A stretch of 64,000 nucleotides of DNA from Bryobacteraceae bacterium (GTDB lineage: Bacteria; Acidobacteriota; Terriglobia; Bryobacterales; Bryobacteraceae), in assembly GCA_041394945.1 (NCBI GenBank), contig JAWKHH010000003.1:806001-870000 (forward strand), written 5' to 3'. The stretch's first letter is position 1. Each line of letters starts with the position of its first letter. The notes beneath the pieces are model-generated. The model saw nothing but the letters and a program-made list of their open reading frames with translations. It was not told where the DNA came from and searched no databases. The position numbers and the translations under genes are program-made. Of this stretch, positions 1-7,275 are shown one piece after another.

Positions 1-516
1 CGAGATATCGACGAGGAAGCTCGGCGTGACATCGGCGTAGACGGACGAGTAGATCACCTTGCGTGGGCGGTGCGGCTCCGTGTAGTGATCGATCTTGCGC
101 AGCCCGGCGAGGAAGCAGCCCTCGTAACCGATCTCCGACGCGTGATAGTGGTCCGGGTGGCGCGCCTGCCAGTAGGGCAGGATGACGAGGCGCGGTTTGA
201 GGCGGCGGATCTCCACGGCGAGACTCATCCGCGCGGCGAGCGCGTTTTCCAGGCGCGCGTCCGGCAGGTGAAGATTCCCGCGGAAGCCGCAGCGCATCAC
301 GGCCGCAGCGGCGTCGGCCTCGGCGAGCCGGATCTGAGGAGTTCCGCGCGTGCCCATGCCGCCGTCGGTAAGATCGAGTACGCCGGTGCGGTAACCCATC
401 TCGGCAAGCTTGATCAGCGTGCCGCCGCAGGTCTGCTCCACGTCGTCGGGGTGCGCGGCGATGGCCAGCACATCTACCGGGCGCACGGGTTCGGTATCGG
501 TATAGGGGTTTCTCAC
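1..516 (-). CDS. bshB1: BshB1-type N-acetylglucosaminyl-malate deacetylase (partial, C-terminus outside window)
   Basis: This is a zinc-dependent PIG-L/LmbE-family deacetylase. In bacillithiol synthesis the family removes the acetyl group from GlcNAc-malate in the cytoplasm. The visible 172 residues contain the zinc motif AHPDD near residue 21, the TRGTP segment, and the second metal motif RHPDH. Spacing and flanking text such as LAGLRKI and SFLVDIS match the BshB1 branch closely. The GTG start at 516 was chosen because it overlaps the TGA of the upstream glutaredoxin gene by four bases (GTGA), as at the other junctions of this operon. The gene runs off the left edge of the window. Its place behind a glutaredoxin-like gene suggests low-molecular-weight thiol chemistry. 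Confidence 0.88.
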   Translation of the reverse strand, partial: MRNPYTDTEPVRPVDVLAIAAHPDDVEQTCGGTLIKLAEMGYRTGVLDLTDGGMGTRGTPQIRLAEADAAAAVMRCGFRGNLHLPDARLENALAARMSLAVEIRRLKPRLVILPYWQARHPDHYHASEIGYEGCFLAGLRKIDHYTEPHRPRKVIYSSVYADVTPSFLVDIS

Positions 517-758
517 TGGGATTTTCGGATATGGTCGAGGAATGCGGCGGCGTCCATGGCGTGGTTGAAGAGCACGTTTCCGTCGATGGCCACCAGGGGG
601 ACTTCGAGCCCATAGCGGGCGCGAAGCTGCGGGTCCGCGTCGACGTCGGCGATGCTGAGATCGAAATCGGCCTTTGCCCGGGCGGCTTCCACCAGCGCCT
701 CCACGCGCTCACAGAGGTGGCAGCCGGTGCGCGTATAGACCGTGACGCCGGGCCTCAC
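513..758 (-). CDS. glutaredoxin-like thioredoxin-fold protein
   Basis: An 81-residue thioredoxin-fold protein, the usual size for a small glutaredoxin. It has the redox motif CHLC (C13-x-x-C16) after a short beta strand VTVYTR, and the cis-proline loop EVPLVAIDG near residue 55. It would act in the cytoplasm as a thiol-disulfide oxidoreductase. A longer 144-residue reading in this frame exists, but its extra N-terminus lies over the rhomboid gene and resembles nothing. The GTG at 758, overlapping the rhomboid stop as GTGA, is therefore preferred. The next gene downstream is BshB1, so a role as a bacilliredoxin-like partner of bacillithiol is a reasonable but unproven inference. Confidence 0.82.
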   Translation of the reverse strand: MRPGVTVYTRTGCHLCERVEALVEAARAKADFDLSIADVDADPQLRARYGLEVPLVAIDGNVLFNHAMDAAAFLDHIRKSQ

Positions 759-1426
759 CAGCGGTACTCCGGATAGTGACGATACCGCTCCCGCGTGGGC
801 AGAACCTTGATGAGCGCGATGCCCATCAGAAAACCGCCGACATGGGCAAACCAGGCGACGCCGCCCGCGTGCGAGCCGTGGGCCGCCGCCATCTCGCCGA
901 AGCCGCTGAATATCTGGATGACGAACCAGTAGATGAGCATGAACCACGCGGGAATCTCGTAGGTGGTGATAAAGATGAAGATCGGAACGAGAGTGTGAAT
1001 CCGCGCGTGCGGGAACTTCACCAGATAGGCGCCCATCACGCCGGCGATGGCGCCGCTGGCGCCGACCGTGGGAATCGGCGAGCCGAAGTTGAAGATGTAG
1101 TGGACGAGGCCCGCGGCGACGCCGGAGAGCAGGTAGAACAGGATGAACTTGCCCTTGCCCAGGACGTCCTCAACGTTGTCCGCGAAGATCCACAGGAACC
1201 ACATATTGCCGATCAGGTGCATCCAGCCGCCATGGAGGAACATCGAGGTGATCAGGTCCACCGCTTCGAACCGCGCCGGCGTCATGCCGTATTCGCCCAC
1301 GAAGTGGTTGCGCGAGTAGCCGTCGAGAGAGAACTCGAAGAGAAAGATCAGAACGTTGATCGCGATCAGAGCCACCGTCACCGCGGGGAAAGAGTGGCTG
1401 GGCTGCGAATCGCGAAGCGGGATCAC
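755..1426 (-). CDS. rhomboid family intramembrane serine protease
   Basis: A 223-residue polytopic membrane protein with about six hydrophobic segments. It carries the rhomboid signatures: HGGWMHLIGNM in the loop after the first helix, the nucleophile motif GASGAIAG with Ser124, and the partner histidine His195 in FAHVGGF. These proteins cleave substrate transmembrane helices within the bilayer. The natural substrate cannot be told from sequence. The ATG at 1426 overlaps the TGA of the kinase gene upstream by four bases, so translation is probably coupled. Confident family call. Confidence 0.93.
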   Translation of the reverse strand: MIPLRDSQPSHSFPAVTVALIAINVLIFLFEFSLDGYSRNHFVGEYGMTPARFEAVDLITSMFLHGGWMHLIGNMWFLWIFADNVEDVLGKGKFILFYLLSGVAAGLVHYIFNFGSPIPTVGASGAIAGVMGAYLVKFPHARIHTLVPIFIFITTYEIPAWFMLIYWFVIQIFSGFGEMAAAHGSHAGGVAWFAHVGGFLMGIALIKVLPTRERYRHYPEYRW

Positions 1427-2391
1427 TGGCGGCTACTCTTGCGGCGGACGAACTCGCCGGCGCCGAACTCCGGATGGCTGCGCCGTTCCCCCTTGCCGAT
1501 CAGGGCGAGGGCCTCGTCGCGGGAGCCGATGCGGCCCCGCGCGCCGACGGCGGTGCAGTTGATCGCGGCCATGGCGTTGGAGAATTCGAGTGCGTCTCCG
1601 ATGGGCATGCCTTCGAGCACAGCATAACAAAAGGCCCCGTGAAAGACGTCGCCGGCGCCGGTGGTATCGGCGCAGTTCACCACGAAAGCCGGCGAATAAT
1701 GGAACCGGCCGTCGACGCGGGCAAGCGCGCCGTGGGCGCCCAGCGTCATCGCCGCCACCTTCATGCCGTACTCATTCTGGATCATCTCGAGCGCGCGGCA
1801 CGGGTCGTTCTCGGCGGTCCAGCGGACCGGGAATTCCGAGCTCGTCACCAGGTAGTCGATGGTGGTGAGTACGCGGTCAAAGCCGTGGTAGACGGTATCG
1901 ACATCCACGGTGACCGGAATGCCATTGGCGCGGGCAATGCGGGCGGCGCGCTCCACGGCGGGCGTATCGTGGCCATCAATGTGAAGCATCCGCGCGCAGG
2001 TGATCATCTCCTCGGCGATCTCTTCCGGCTCGAGGCGCAATTCCTCGGGACGACGCCAGAAAACGGTGCGCTCACCGGTGGTGCGGTCAATGATGATGTA
2101 CGCCGATTGGTTCGCGGTGTTCCGGCGCACCTGGACGTGGTCAAGGTTGATCCCCGAGCCGTGGAGGCTCTCCATCTGGACGCGGCCGCGTTCGTCGTCG
2201 CCCACCGTGCCGACGTATTTCACCCGCAGCCCGAGCTGGGCGCACGCCACCATGGCGCTCGCCACCTGGCCGCCGGGGCTCAGTATCTCCTCGTCGAATG
2301 GTTCCTTGCCGGCGTAGGCGGGAAAGCGGGGGACCAGGAGGAGCGTATCGGTGGCGTTCAGTCCAACGCCCACCACGTCGAAATCAGGCAT
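1423..2391 (-). CDS. PfkB-family carbohydrate kinase
   Basis: A 322-residue ribokinase-like sugar kinase. The N-terminal PfkB signature is visible as SPGGQVASAMVACAQLG (about residues 38-54), and the C-terminal nucleotide-binding signature as DTTGAGDVFHGAF with catalytic Asp248. It would phosphorylate a sugar or nucleoside with ATP in the cytoplasm. The substrate cannot be assigned, although the length and motifs resemble ribokinase, sulfofructose kinase and adenosine kinase relatives. It is the first gene of the overlapping four-gene minus-strand operon that continues into rhomboid, glutaredoxin and BshB1. It diverges from efp, which has its own promoter in the intervening 73 bases. Confidence 0.88.
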   Translation of the reverse strand: MPDFDVVGVGLNATDTLLLVPRFPAYAGKEPFDEEILSPGGQVASAMVACAQLGLRVKYVGTVGDDERGRVQMESLHGSGINLDHVQVRRNTANQSAYIIIDRTTGERTVFWRRPEELRLEPEEIAEEMITCARMLHIDGHDTPAVERAARIARANGIPVTVDVDTVYHGFDRVLTTIDYLVTSSEFPVRWTAENDPCRALEMIQNEYGMKVAAMTLGAHGALARVDGRFHYSPAFVVNCADTTGAGDVFHGAFCYAVLEGMPIGDALEFSNAMAAINCTAVGARGRIGSRDEALALIGKGERRSHPEFGAGEFVRRKSSRQ

Positions 2392-2400
2392 CGTGCAACA

Positions 2401-2429
2401 TTCGATTATCGCAGCCCCGATGCTATAAT
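2401..2429 (+). promoter_or_regulatory. sigma-70 type extended -10 promoter of efp
   Basis: A perfect TATAAT lies at 2424-2429 and is preceded by TGC, giving the extended -10 form TGNTATAAT. A -35 at 17-base spacing (2401-2406, TTCGAT) is poor, as is usual when the extended element is present. The predicted start of transcription is near 2436, leaving a leader of roughly 30 bases before the efp ATG. Confidence 0.6.
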
Positions 2430-2464
2430 GAAAAGTCCCACCGAATATTCTGTAATCAACGTAT

Positions 2465-3025
2465 ATGCTTCAAGCAACACAACTCCGTCCAGGCATGGTG
2501 ATCAAGTTCAACAACGAGTTGTACTCGATCTTCAAGACCGAGCATCGTACGCCCGGAAACCTGCGCGGCTTCGTGCAGGCAAAGATGCGCCGGCTGGCGT
2601 CGGGATCGATGACCGAGCACCGGTTCTCGTCGGAAGACCGCGTGGAGCGAGCCATTCTCGACGAACACCAGATGGAGTATCTCTACGACGACGGCGAAGC
2701 ATTCCACTTCATGAACATTGAGACTTATGAACAGATGCACCTGAACCGGGACCTGCTCGGCGACGCGGTGAATTACCTGGTGCCGAGCTTCAAGGTGACG
2801 GTGGTGTTCTACGAGGGCAAGCCGATCAGTGTGGACTTGCCGCCCTCGGTGGACCTGACGATCGTCGAAACCGAGCCGAGCCTCAAAGGCGCCACGGTTT
2901 CGAACGTCACCAAGCCGGCCACGCTCGAAACCGGCCTCGTTGTCCAGGTGCCCCCGTTCATCGCCTCCGGCGAACGCATCCGCGTTTCGACGGCGGATGG
3001 ATCGTACCTCGAACGGGCGTCGTAG
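2465..3025 (+). CDS. efp: translation elongation factor P
   Basis: A 186-residue EF-P, the normal full length, with a KOW-like N-terminal domain followed by two OB domains. The C-terminal signature is visible from VPPFIASGERIRVSTADGSYLERA. EF-P binds between ribosomal P and E sites and relieves stalling at consecutive prolines. At the tip of domain I the loop reads TPGNLRGF, so the residue aligned with the modified Lys34 of E. coli is Asn32. The usual lysine or arginine modification is therefore not expected at that position. No clear Shine-Dalgarno precedes the ATG. Monocistronic, facing the convergent GNAT gene three bases away. Confidence 0.95.
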   Translation: MLQATQLRPGMVIKFNNELYSIFKTEHRTPGNLRGFVQAKMRRLASGSMTEHRFSSEDRVERAILDEHQMEYLYDDGEAFHFMNIETYEQMHLNRDLLGDAVNYLVPSFKVTVVFYEGKPISVDLPPSVDLTIVETEPSLKGATVSNVTKPATLETGLVVQVPPFIASGERIRVSTADGSYLERAS

Positions 3026-3028
3026 CCC

Positions 3029-3607
3029 CTACTTCCGCGCCGGCCGCACCATCGCGTAAACCTCCGGCGACGTTTCCGTCCGAAGGGTGCGCTCCACCCC
3101 GAATTCGAACTTCTCAAACAGAGGCACGACAAGCCGGCTCGTGGCTACAAAGTAAGCCGCTGTGCGCTGCTCGTCGATCGCCGCGAGCGAAGCCCCGATC
3201 AACGAACTGCCGATCCCACGGCCCTGCAGTTCCGGAGCCACGCCCACCAGGGGCAGGTACCAGTGCGGCGCCCGCGGATGCGCGGAGACGATCAGGTCGA
3301 TCAGCTCGAAAACCTCCGCCTGCCGGGGCGCCGCCACGGTGCTCGCAATCAGGCTCACGATCGGAATCTCCGCCGGCCACTCCCCGGGAGGCAGCCACAG
3401 GGCCGCCGCCGCCCCCGCCATCCAGGCGGCTTGGGATTCGAAGGAGCGCCCGGCGAAGGCGCTCGCGAACGCCGGGAAGTGCTCGTGGTATTGCGCCGCG
3501 TCGGGATAGAGAAAGCGGGCGAACGGATCCCCGGCAAGCGCCGCAACCAGTGCGGCGAGCACCGCGCCCTCCTGCTCACGGCCGACAACCGTTGGCTTTG
3601 GCTGCAT
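3029..3607 (-). CDS. GNAT family N-acetyltransferase
   Basis: A 192-residue acetyl-CoA-dependent N-acetyltransferase. The pyrophosphate-binding signature of motif A is present as VAPELQGRGIGSSLI (about residues 123-137), followed by an FEKFEFGVERT-type C-terminal strand. The substrate is unknown. The family includes enzymes acting on amines, antibiotics and protein termini. It stands alone, convergent with efp and downstream of the oxidoreductase operon on the same strand with a 45-base gap. Confidence 0.82.
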   Translation of the reverse strand: MQPKPTVVGREQEGAVLAALVAALAGDPFARFLYPDAAQYHEHFPAFASAFAGRSFESQAAWMAGAAAALWLPPGEWPAEIPIVSLIASTVAAPRQAEVFELIDLIVSAHPRAPHWYLPLVGVAPELQGRGIGSSLIGASLAAIDEQRTAAYFVATSRLVVPLFEKFEFGVERTLRTETSPEVYAMVRPARK

Positions 3608-3652
3608 GCGAATGTTCCTGACCGTCGACGCGCAATTGAGAGATGAAATCGC

Positions 3653-4657
3653 TCAGCCCACGGTGACATCGCCGGCGATTCTCAGCGCCCGCCCGGCCGC
3701 CGCCGACTGATAGGCCGCCTCCACGGCGGCGAACGTATCGAGGTACCGGCGGCCGGACGTCTCGAACTCGCTGCCGGTGCGCAGGCAATCGACGAAATGC
3801 TCTTGTGTGGCGCGGACGCTGTCACCCCGATAGCCGACGCGGACCGTGTTCGGCCACACCAGCTTTCCGTTCGAGAACACATCGCCGGAGGCGGCCACCT
3901 CCAGAACGCCGAGTTCCCCTTCCACCTGCGCATCGCCGAGTGGTGGCGAATCGGGCCGGAGGTCTGTGAAGCGGTGCCCGTCGACGATGCCGGTGAGCCC
4001 GCTGGAGTGCGTGACGACGCAGACCGCCGTGTCTTCCCCCGCGATCAGCGGATTGCGGCGCCGCGTTTGCGCGTAGATCGTTTCGATGCCGCCAAACAGG
4101 AATCGCGCGGTATCGATCGGATGCACCACGCTTTCGAACAGAAGCAGCCGCGGCATCTCCCGGAAGTAGGGCTGCGCCGGATACGCGTCCGGACCCATGC
4201 CGTCGGCGCGCCGCATTCGGAAGCGGTAGGTGACCACCGGGCCGATGCCCCCCGCTTCGATCCGTTCCCGCAGCACCCGGTACCACGGCTGCCACCGCCA
4301 GTTCTCGTGGATCATCAACGGCGTCCCGGCGTTCGCGGCGGCTTCCACCATCCGGCGAGCCTCGTCCATGTTCATCGCCATCGGCTTCTGGCAGATGATC
4401 GGGATGCCCTTGGCGGCGGCGCGTTCGACGAAATCGGCATGCGTCTCCGGGCGCGTCGCGATGTCGATGAAGTCGAGTTGCTCGCGGTCGAGCAGTTCCT
4501 CAATGGACGCGTAGGCGTTGGGCGCGGCGGCGCGGGCGCGGTCGAGATCGGGGTCGCAGGCGGCGGCGAGCGTCACTCCGCTCATGCGCCGCCAGGCATC
4601 GATATGGAATTGGGCGAAGAAGCCGCAGCCGGCGATTGCTCCCCGCAGCGCGCTCAT
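3653..4657 (-). CDS. Gfo/Idh/MocA family oxidoreductase
   Basis: A 334-residue NAD(P)-dependent dehydrogenase. The N-terminal Rossmann motif is visible as IAGCGFFAQFH, followed by the family signature CQKPMAMNMDEARRMV (about residue 95), whose lysine is typically catalytic. The C-terminal domain is of the GFO_IDH_MocA type. The family oxidises or reduces sugars, inositols and related compounds. The start at 4657 was chosen because it gives the canonical N-terminus and overlaps the stop of the upstream gene as ATGA. A longer 506-residue reading only adds frame-shadow sequence. It is the last gene of a three-gene carbohydrate operon. Confidence 0.88.
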   Translation of the reverse strand: MSALRGAIAGCGFFAQFHIDAWRRMSGVTLAAACDPDLDRARAAAPNAYASIEELLDREQLDFIDIATRPETHADFVERAAAKGIPIICQKPMAMNMDEARRMVEAAANAGTPLMIHENWRWQPWYRVLRERIEAGGIGPVVTYRFRMRRADGMGPDAYPAQPYFREMPRLLLFESVVHPIDTARFLFGGIETIYAQTRRRNPLIAGEDTAVCVVTHSSGLTGIVDGHRFTDLRPDSPPLGDAQVEGELGVLEVAASGDVFSNGKLVWPNTVRVGYRGDSVRATQEHFVDCLRTGSEFETSGRRYLDTFAAVEAAYQSAAAGRALRIAGDVTVG

Positions 4658-5727
4658 TCTCCGGTCACTTCCTTCAGGAAGGAAAAGAACGCCTTCTTGC
4701 GCTCCGTGTTGATCCGCCAGTCGACGGGCATGGATTGGTACCCGTCGTTGTAGTCGTTCTTGCCGGGATCGAAGTAGCCCCACCCGGCGTAGGATTCGAT
4801 CGCCTTGCGCATGTTGTTCACCGGTTGATCGAAGTCGAAGTGGTCGTCCTCGTTGAACAGAATCGGCATCGGACGCCATGCCGGGCTCTTGCGGACCGCG
4901 TCGCACATTGCGGCGATGCGGTTCGGATCCTTCACGCCGTTGCCGTGCATCAGAACGAAATCCGAAGCCGCGATGACGTTGTCGGTTGGCGCCGAGCCGC
5001 CGTTGAAACTCGTCGAAACGAGCAGCCTCCGGCGACCAACGGTGGTGTTCTTGACGAGCTCGATCAGCTTGTGGACGTTCGGCGCGCGCAGCGAAGCCTG
5101 CTGGTAGGACCGGTTGTCGCACTCGTTGACAAGGTCGACGATCACGTTGCGGTAGCCGCGCCGGAGTATCCACAGCGTAAGATCGCGGGCCGCTTGCTCG
5201 ATGGCCGCGGCGTCCTTCAGCCGCTCGTCCTGGCCGAAGTAGAAGTAGTTGGCGATCGCCACCATGCCGAGTTCATCGGCGCGATTCAGGATGTTCTCGA
5301 AGCGGCGCAGGAAGGGAGCCTTGATCGCGCCGTCCCGTTCGAACGCGTTGTTCAGCCACGGTTGCGCCTTCGAATAGCCCTCCGGACTGCCGCCCTGCAG
5401 CCCGATGGTGAAGCCCAGCAAACCATGCCTGCGCCACTCCGTCATCGCGGCGATGTACTCGCGATTGTTGCGTTCGGCATCCCATTTGCCGGTATCGGGA
5501 TACTTCCAGCGCCCGGCCGTTTCCGGGTTGGCGTCATCGAACACGCCCTGGATCATCCGCGAGTTCATCAACAGACCCTCGATGCGATGGCCGTTCCAGG
5601 TGCGGCCCTTATGGACGAGTTCGCCGTTGATCAGGAATTTGTCGGCCTCGATGGAAACCGACGTCCGCCGGGCCGGCTGCGCGAATGCGCTCGCGGCGGC
5701 AAAGGAGAGGAAGGATCGGCGCAGCAT
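4654..5727 (-). CDS. exported putative glycoside hydrolase-like TIM-barrel protein
   Basis: A 357-residue protein with a short hydrophobic N-terminus (LLRRSF-type leader ending near AFAQP), suggesting export. The body resembles cellulase-like (beta/alpha)8 hydrolases: LVNECDN (a strand-4-type Asn-Glu pair, candidate acid/base) near residue 195, and ILFNEDDHFDF near residue 292, which could supply the nucleophile. I cannot name the glycoside hydrolase family. It lies between a BNR-propeller protein and a Gfo/Idh oxidoreductase, consistent with breakdown of an external glycan or glycoside followed by oxidation of a product. Confidence 0.62.
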   Translation of the reverse strand: MLRRSFLSFAAASAFAQPARRTSVSIEADKFLINGELVHKGRTWNGHRIEGLLMNSRMIQGVFDDANPETAGRWKYPDTGKWDAERNNREYIAAMTEWRRHGLLGFTIGLQGGSPEGYSKAQPWLNNAFERDGAIKAPFLRRFENILNRADELGMVAIANYFYFGQDERLKDAAAIEQAARDLTLWILRRGYRNVIVDLVNECDNRSYQQASLRAPNVHKLIELVKNTTVGRRRLLVSTSFNGGSAPTDNVIAASDFVLMHGNGVKDPNRIAAMCDAVRKSPAWRPMPILFNEDDHFDFDQPVNNMRKAIESYAGWGYFDPGKNDYNDGYQSMPVDWRINTERKKAFFSFLKEVTGE

Positions 5728-5762
5728 CTACGACATTGTAGCCGCCCGACTTCCGCAGCTCG

Positions 5763-7184
5763 TCAGTCGATGAGCCCCACCACGTCCAGGCTGAAATCCG
5801 TATAGGTGCGGAACTCGCCGCGCAGCCACAGCAGCGCCGTTCGTCCGGGCTTCCAGATGGGCACGAGCGGCCGGATGTTGTCGAAGGCGGAGTCCCGCGT
5901 CACCGGCGTCCACGCCCACGTCCTGCCGCCGTCTGACGTTACGCCGCGAAAGACCTCGCGATGCCGTTTGCCATCCGCCTTGCTTACCAGCGGACGGCCG
6001 GATTCCGGCTCCGCGTTCGTCGAAATGAATACCGTGTCCGGGTCGTGCGGATGAAGCGCGCCGAGGCCCGTGTAGTCGTCCTCGCCCGGATACAGCCGGG
6101 TGCCCGCGAAGGCGATCTCGTGCGCCGCCCATCGCGACCCGTCCCAGCGGGCATACCAATACCGGTGATCCTGCCCCACCGACGTCGCCCCCCGTTCGGA
6201 CCGCTCGGCCGCCCCGTCGGTCTGCACGGAAAAAACGGTGTATGGATTGCCGCGGGCGTCGAGATGCAGGTCCATCGTCCAGGCGACGCGGTCCGCGGCG
6301 CCTTCGAACACGCGCGTCAGGTCCGTCGGGCGGATCCCCGTCTTGCCGCCTTCCCCGAGCGGACCAACCTCCGCGCCATCGCTCCGGTAGACTCGTCCGC
6401 CGAAAATGTAGCCGTGGTAGATGCTGTTGTCGTAGGCGCGGGGATGGTCTTCGGTGGCGACGAAGTGAATAGTGTCTTCGTTGTTCGAAGCGTACTTGAG
6501 ATACGGCCGCGCGCCGTCAATCCCGGTGTACTTCGGATCGCTTTTCTCCGGCGTCGGCCAGTAGAGCAGCCGGCCGCCATAGCGGAAGCTCTCGCCGCCG
6601 TCGGTGGAAACCATGTAGTTCGGATTGTTGCCGGGCGAATCGTCGCTCCGGCGCCGGTGGAAGTTATAGATCTTGCCGTTCTCGGAGCTCAGCCGGAACA
6701 GGTTCGCGTAACTGATGGTCCCGCCGGTATCGGCTTTGCGAACCGGACCCCACTCGGCCGGGTCCCCGGGGCGCGTGCTGATCCGCCAATGCATGGCGCG
6801 CGTATCGGCCTGCGTGGCGCCTCCGCCGTGCGTCATGAAGCTCGCGAGCACGCGGCCGCCGGGCAACTCGAGAAACGCCGGTGCGTCGTGATCGTCGCTC
6901 TGGAACTTCGCGGCAAGCTTCGCGGCGCCGGTCTCGCCGGAATCCAGGTCCACCCAGCCGGCCACGATATCGCCGCGGTCGAGCCCGTCACGGGTGGATC
7001 CAGCCACGGATCCGAAGATGAGTTTGTTTCCGGCGACGATCGCCCGTTCATCCTGATACCAGCACCAGCCGCCGTTGCGCAGCAGCACTTTCGGCTCGCC
7101 CCGTCCCGATGCGGAAACGCGCTCCGCGCCGCCGAAGATCGCCCCCGCCCCGCCGAGCACCGTCCGTCGCGTCAGTGGCTTCAC
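5763..7184 (-). CDS. exported BNR-repeat (BNR_4 type) protein
   Basis: A 473-residue protein starting with a twin-arginine-like leader (TRRTVLGGAGAIFGG), then a mature domain with the pattern of the BNR_4 beta-propeller family: NGGWCWYQDERA at the start, repeated acidic-turn blades, and DGGESFRYGG and SDGGRTWAW Asp-box motifs. Family members are putative carbohydrate-binding or carbohydrate-cleaving proteins. A specific activity is not known here. GTG 7184 is preferred because longer readings add about 78 residues without signal-peptide character. It heads the operon with the glycosidase-like and oxidoreductase genes and diverges from the VgrG island. Confidence 0.75.
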   Translation of the reverse strand: MKPLTRRTVLGGAGAIFGGAERVSASGRGEPKVLLRNGGWCWYQDERAIVAGNKLIFGSVAGSTRDGLDRGDIVAGWVDLDSGETGAAKLAAKFQSDDHDAPAFLELPGGRVLASFMTHGGGATQADTRAMHWRISTRPGDPAEWGPVRKADTGGTISYANLFRLSSENGKIYNFHRRRSDDSPGNNPNYMVSTDGGESFRYGGRLLYWPTPEKSDPKYTGIDGARPYLKYASNNEDTIHFVATEDHPRAYDNSIYHGYIFGGRVYRSDGAEVGPLGEGGKTGIRPTDLTRVFEGAADRVAWTMDLHLDARGNPYTVFSVQTDGAAERSERGATSVGQDHRYWYARWDGSRWAAHEIAFAGTRLYPGEDDYTGLGALHPHDPDTVFISTNAEPESGRPLVSKADGKRHREVFRGVTSDGGRTWAWTPVTRDSAFDNIRPLVPIWKPGRTALLWLRGEFRTYTDFSLDVVGLID

Positions 7185-7216
7185 GATTCGATCGTAGCGC
7201 TGCCGGCCGGCCTGCG

Positions 7217-7225
7217 TGGTATTAT
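7217..7225 (+). promoter_or_regulatory. candidate extended -10 promoter of the VgrG island
   Basis: TGG followed by TATTAT (7220-7225) forms an extended -10 element about 50 bases upstream of the vgrG ATG. No convincing -35 is seen. The position in the divergent 91-base gap is suitable. Confidence 0.35.
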
Positions 7226-7275
7226 CGGCTGCCAGGAACGATTCGCGCTGGGCTGTCACCAGTATTGGAGTACTT

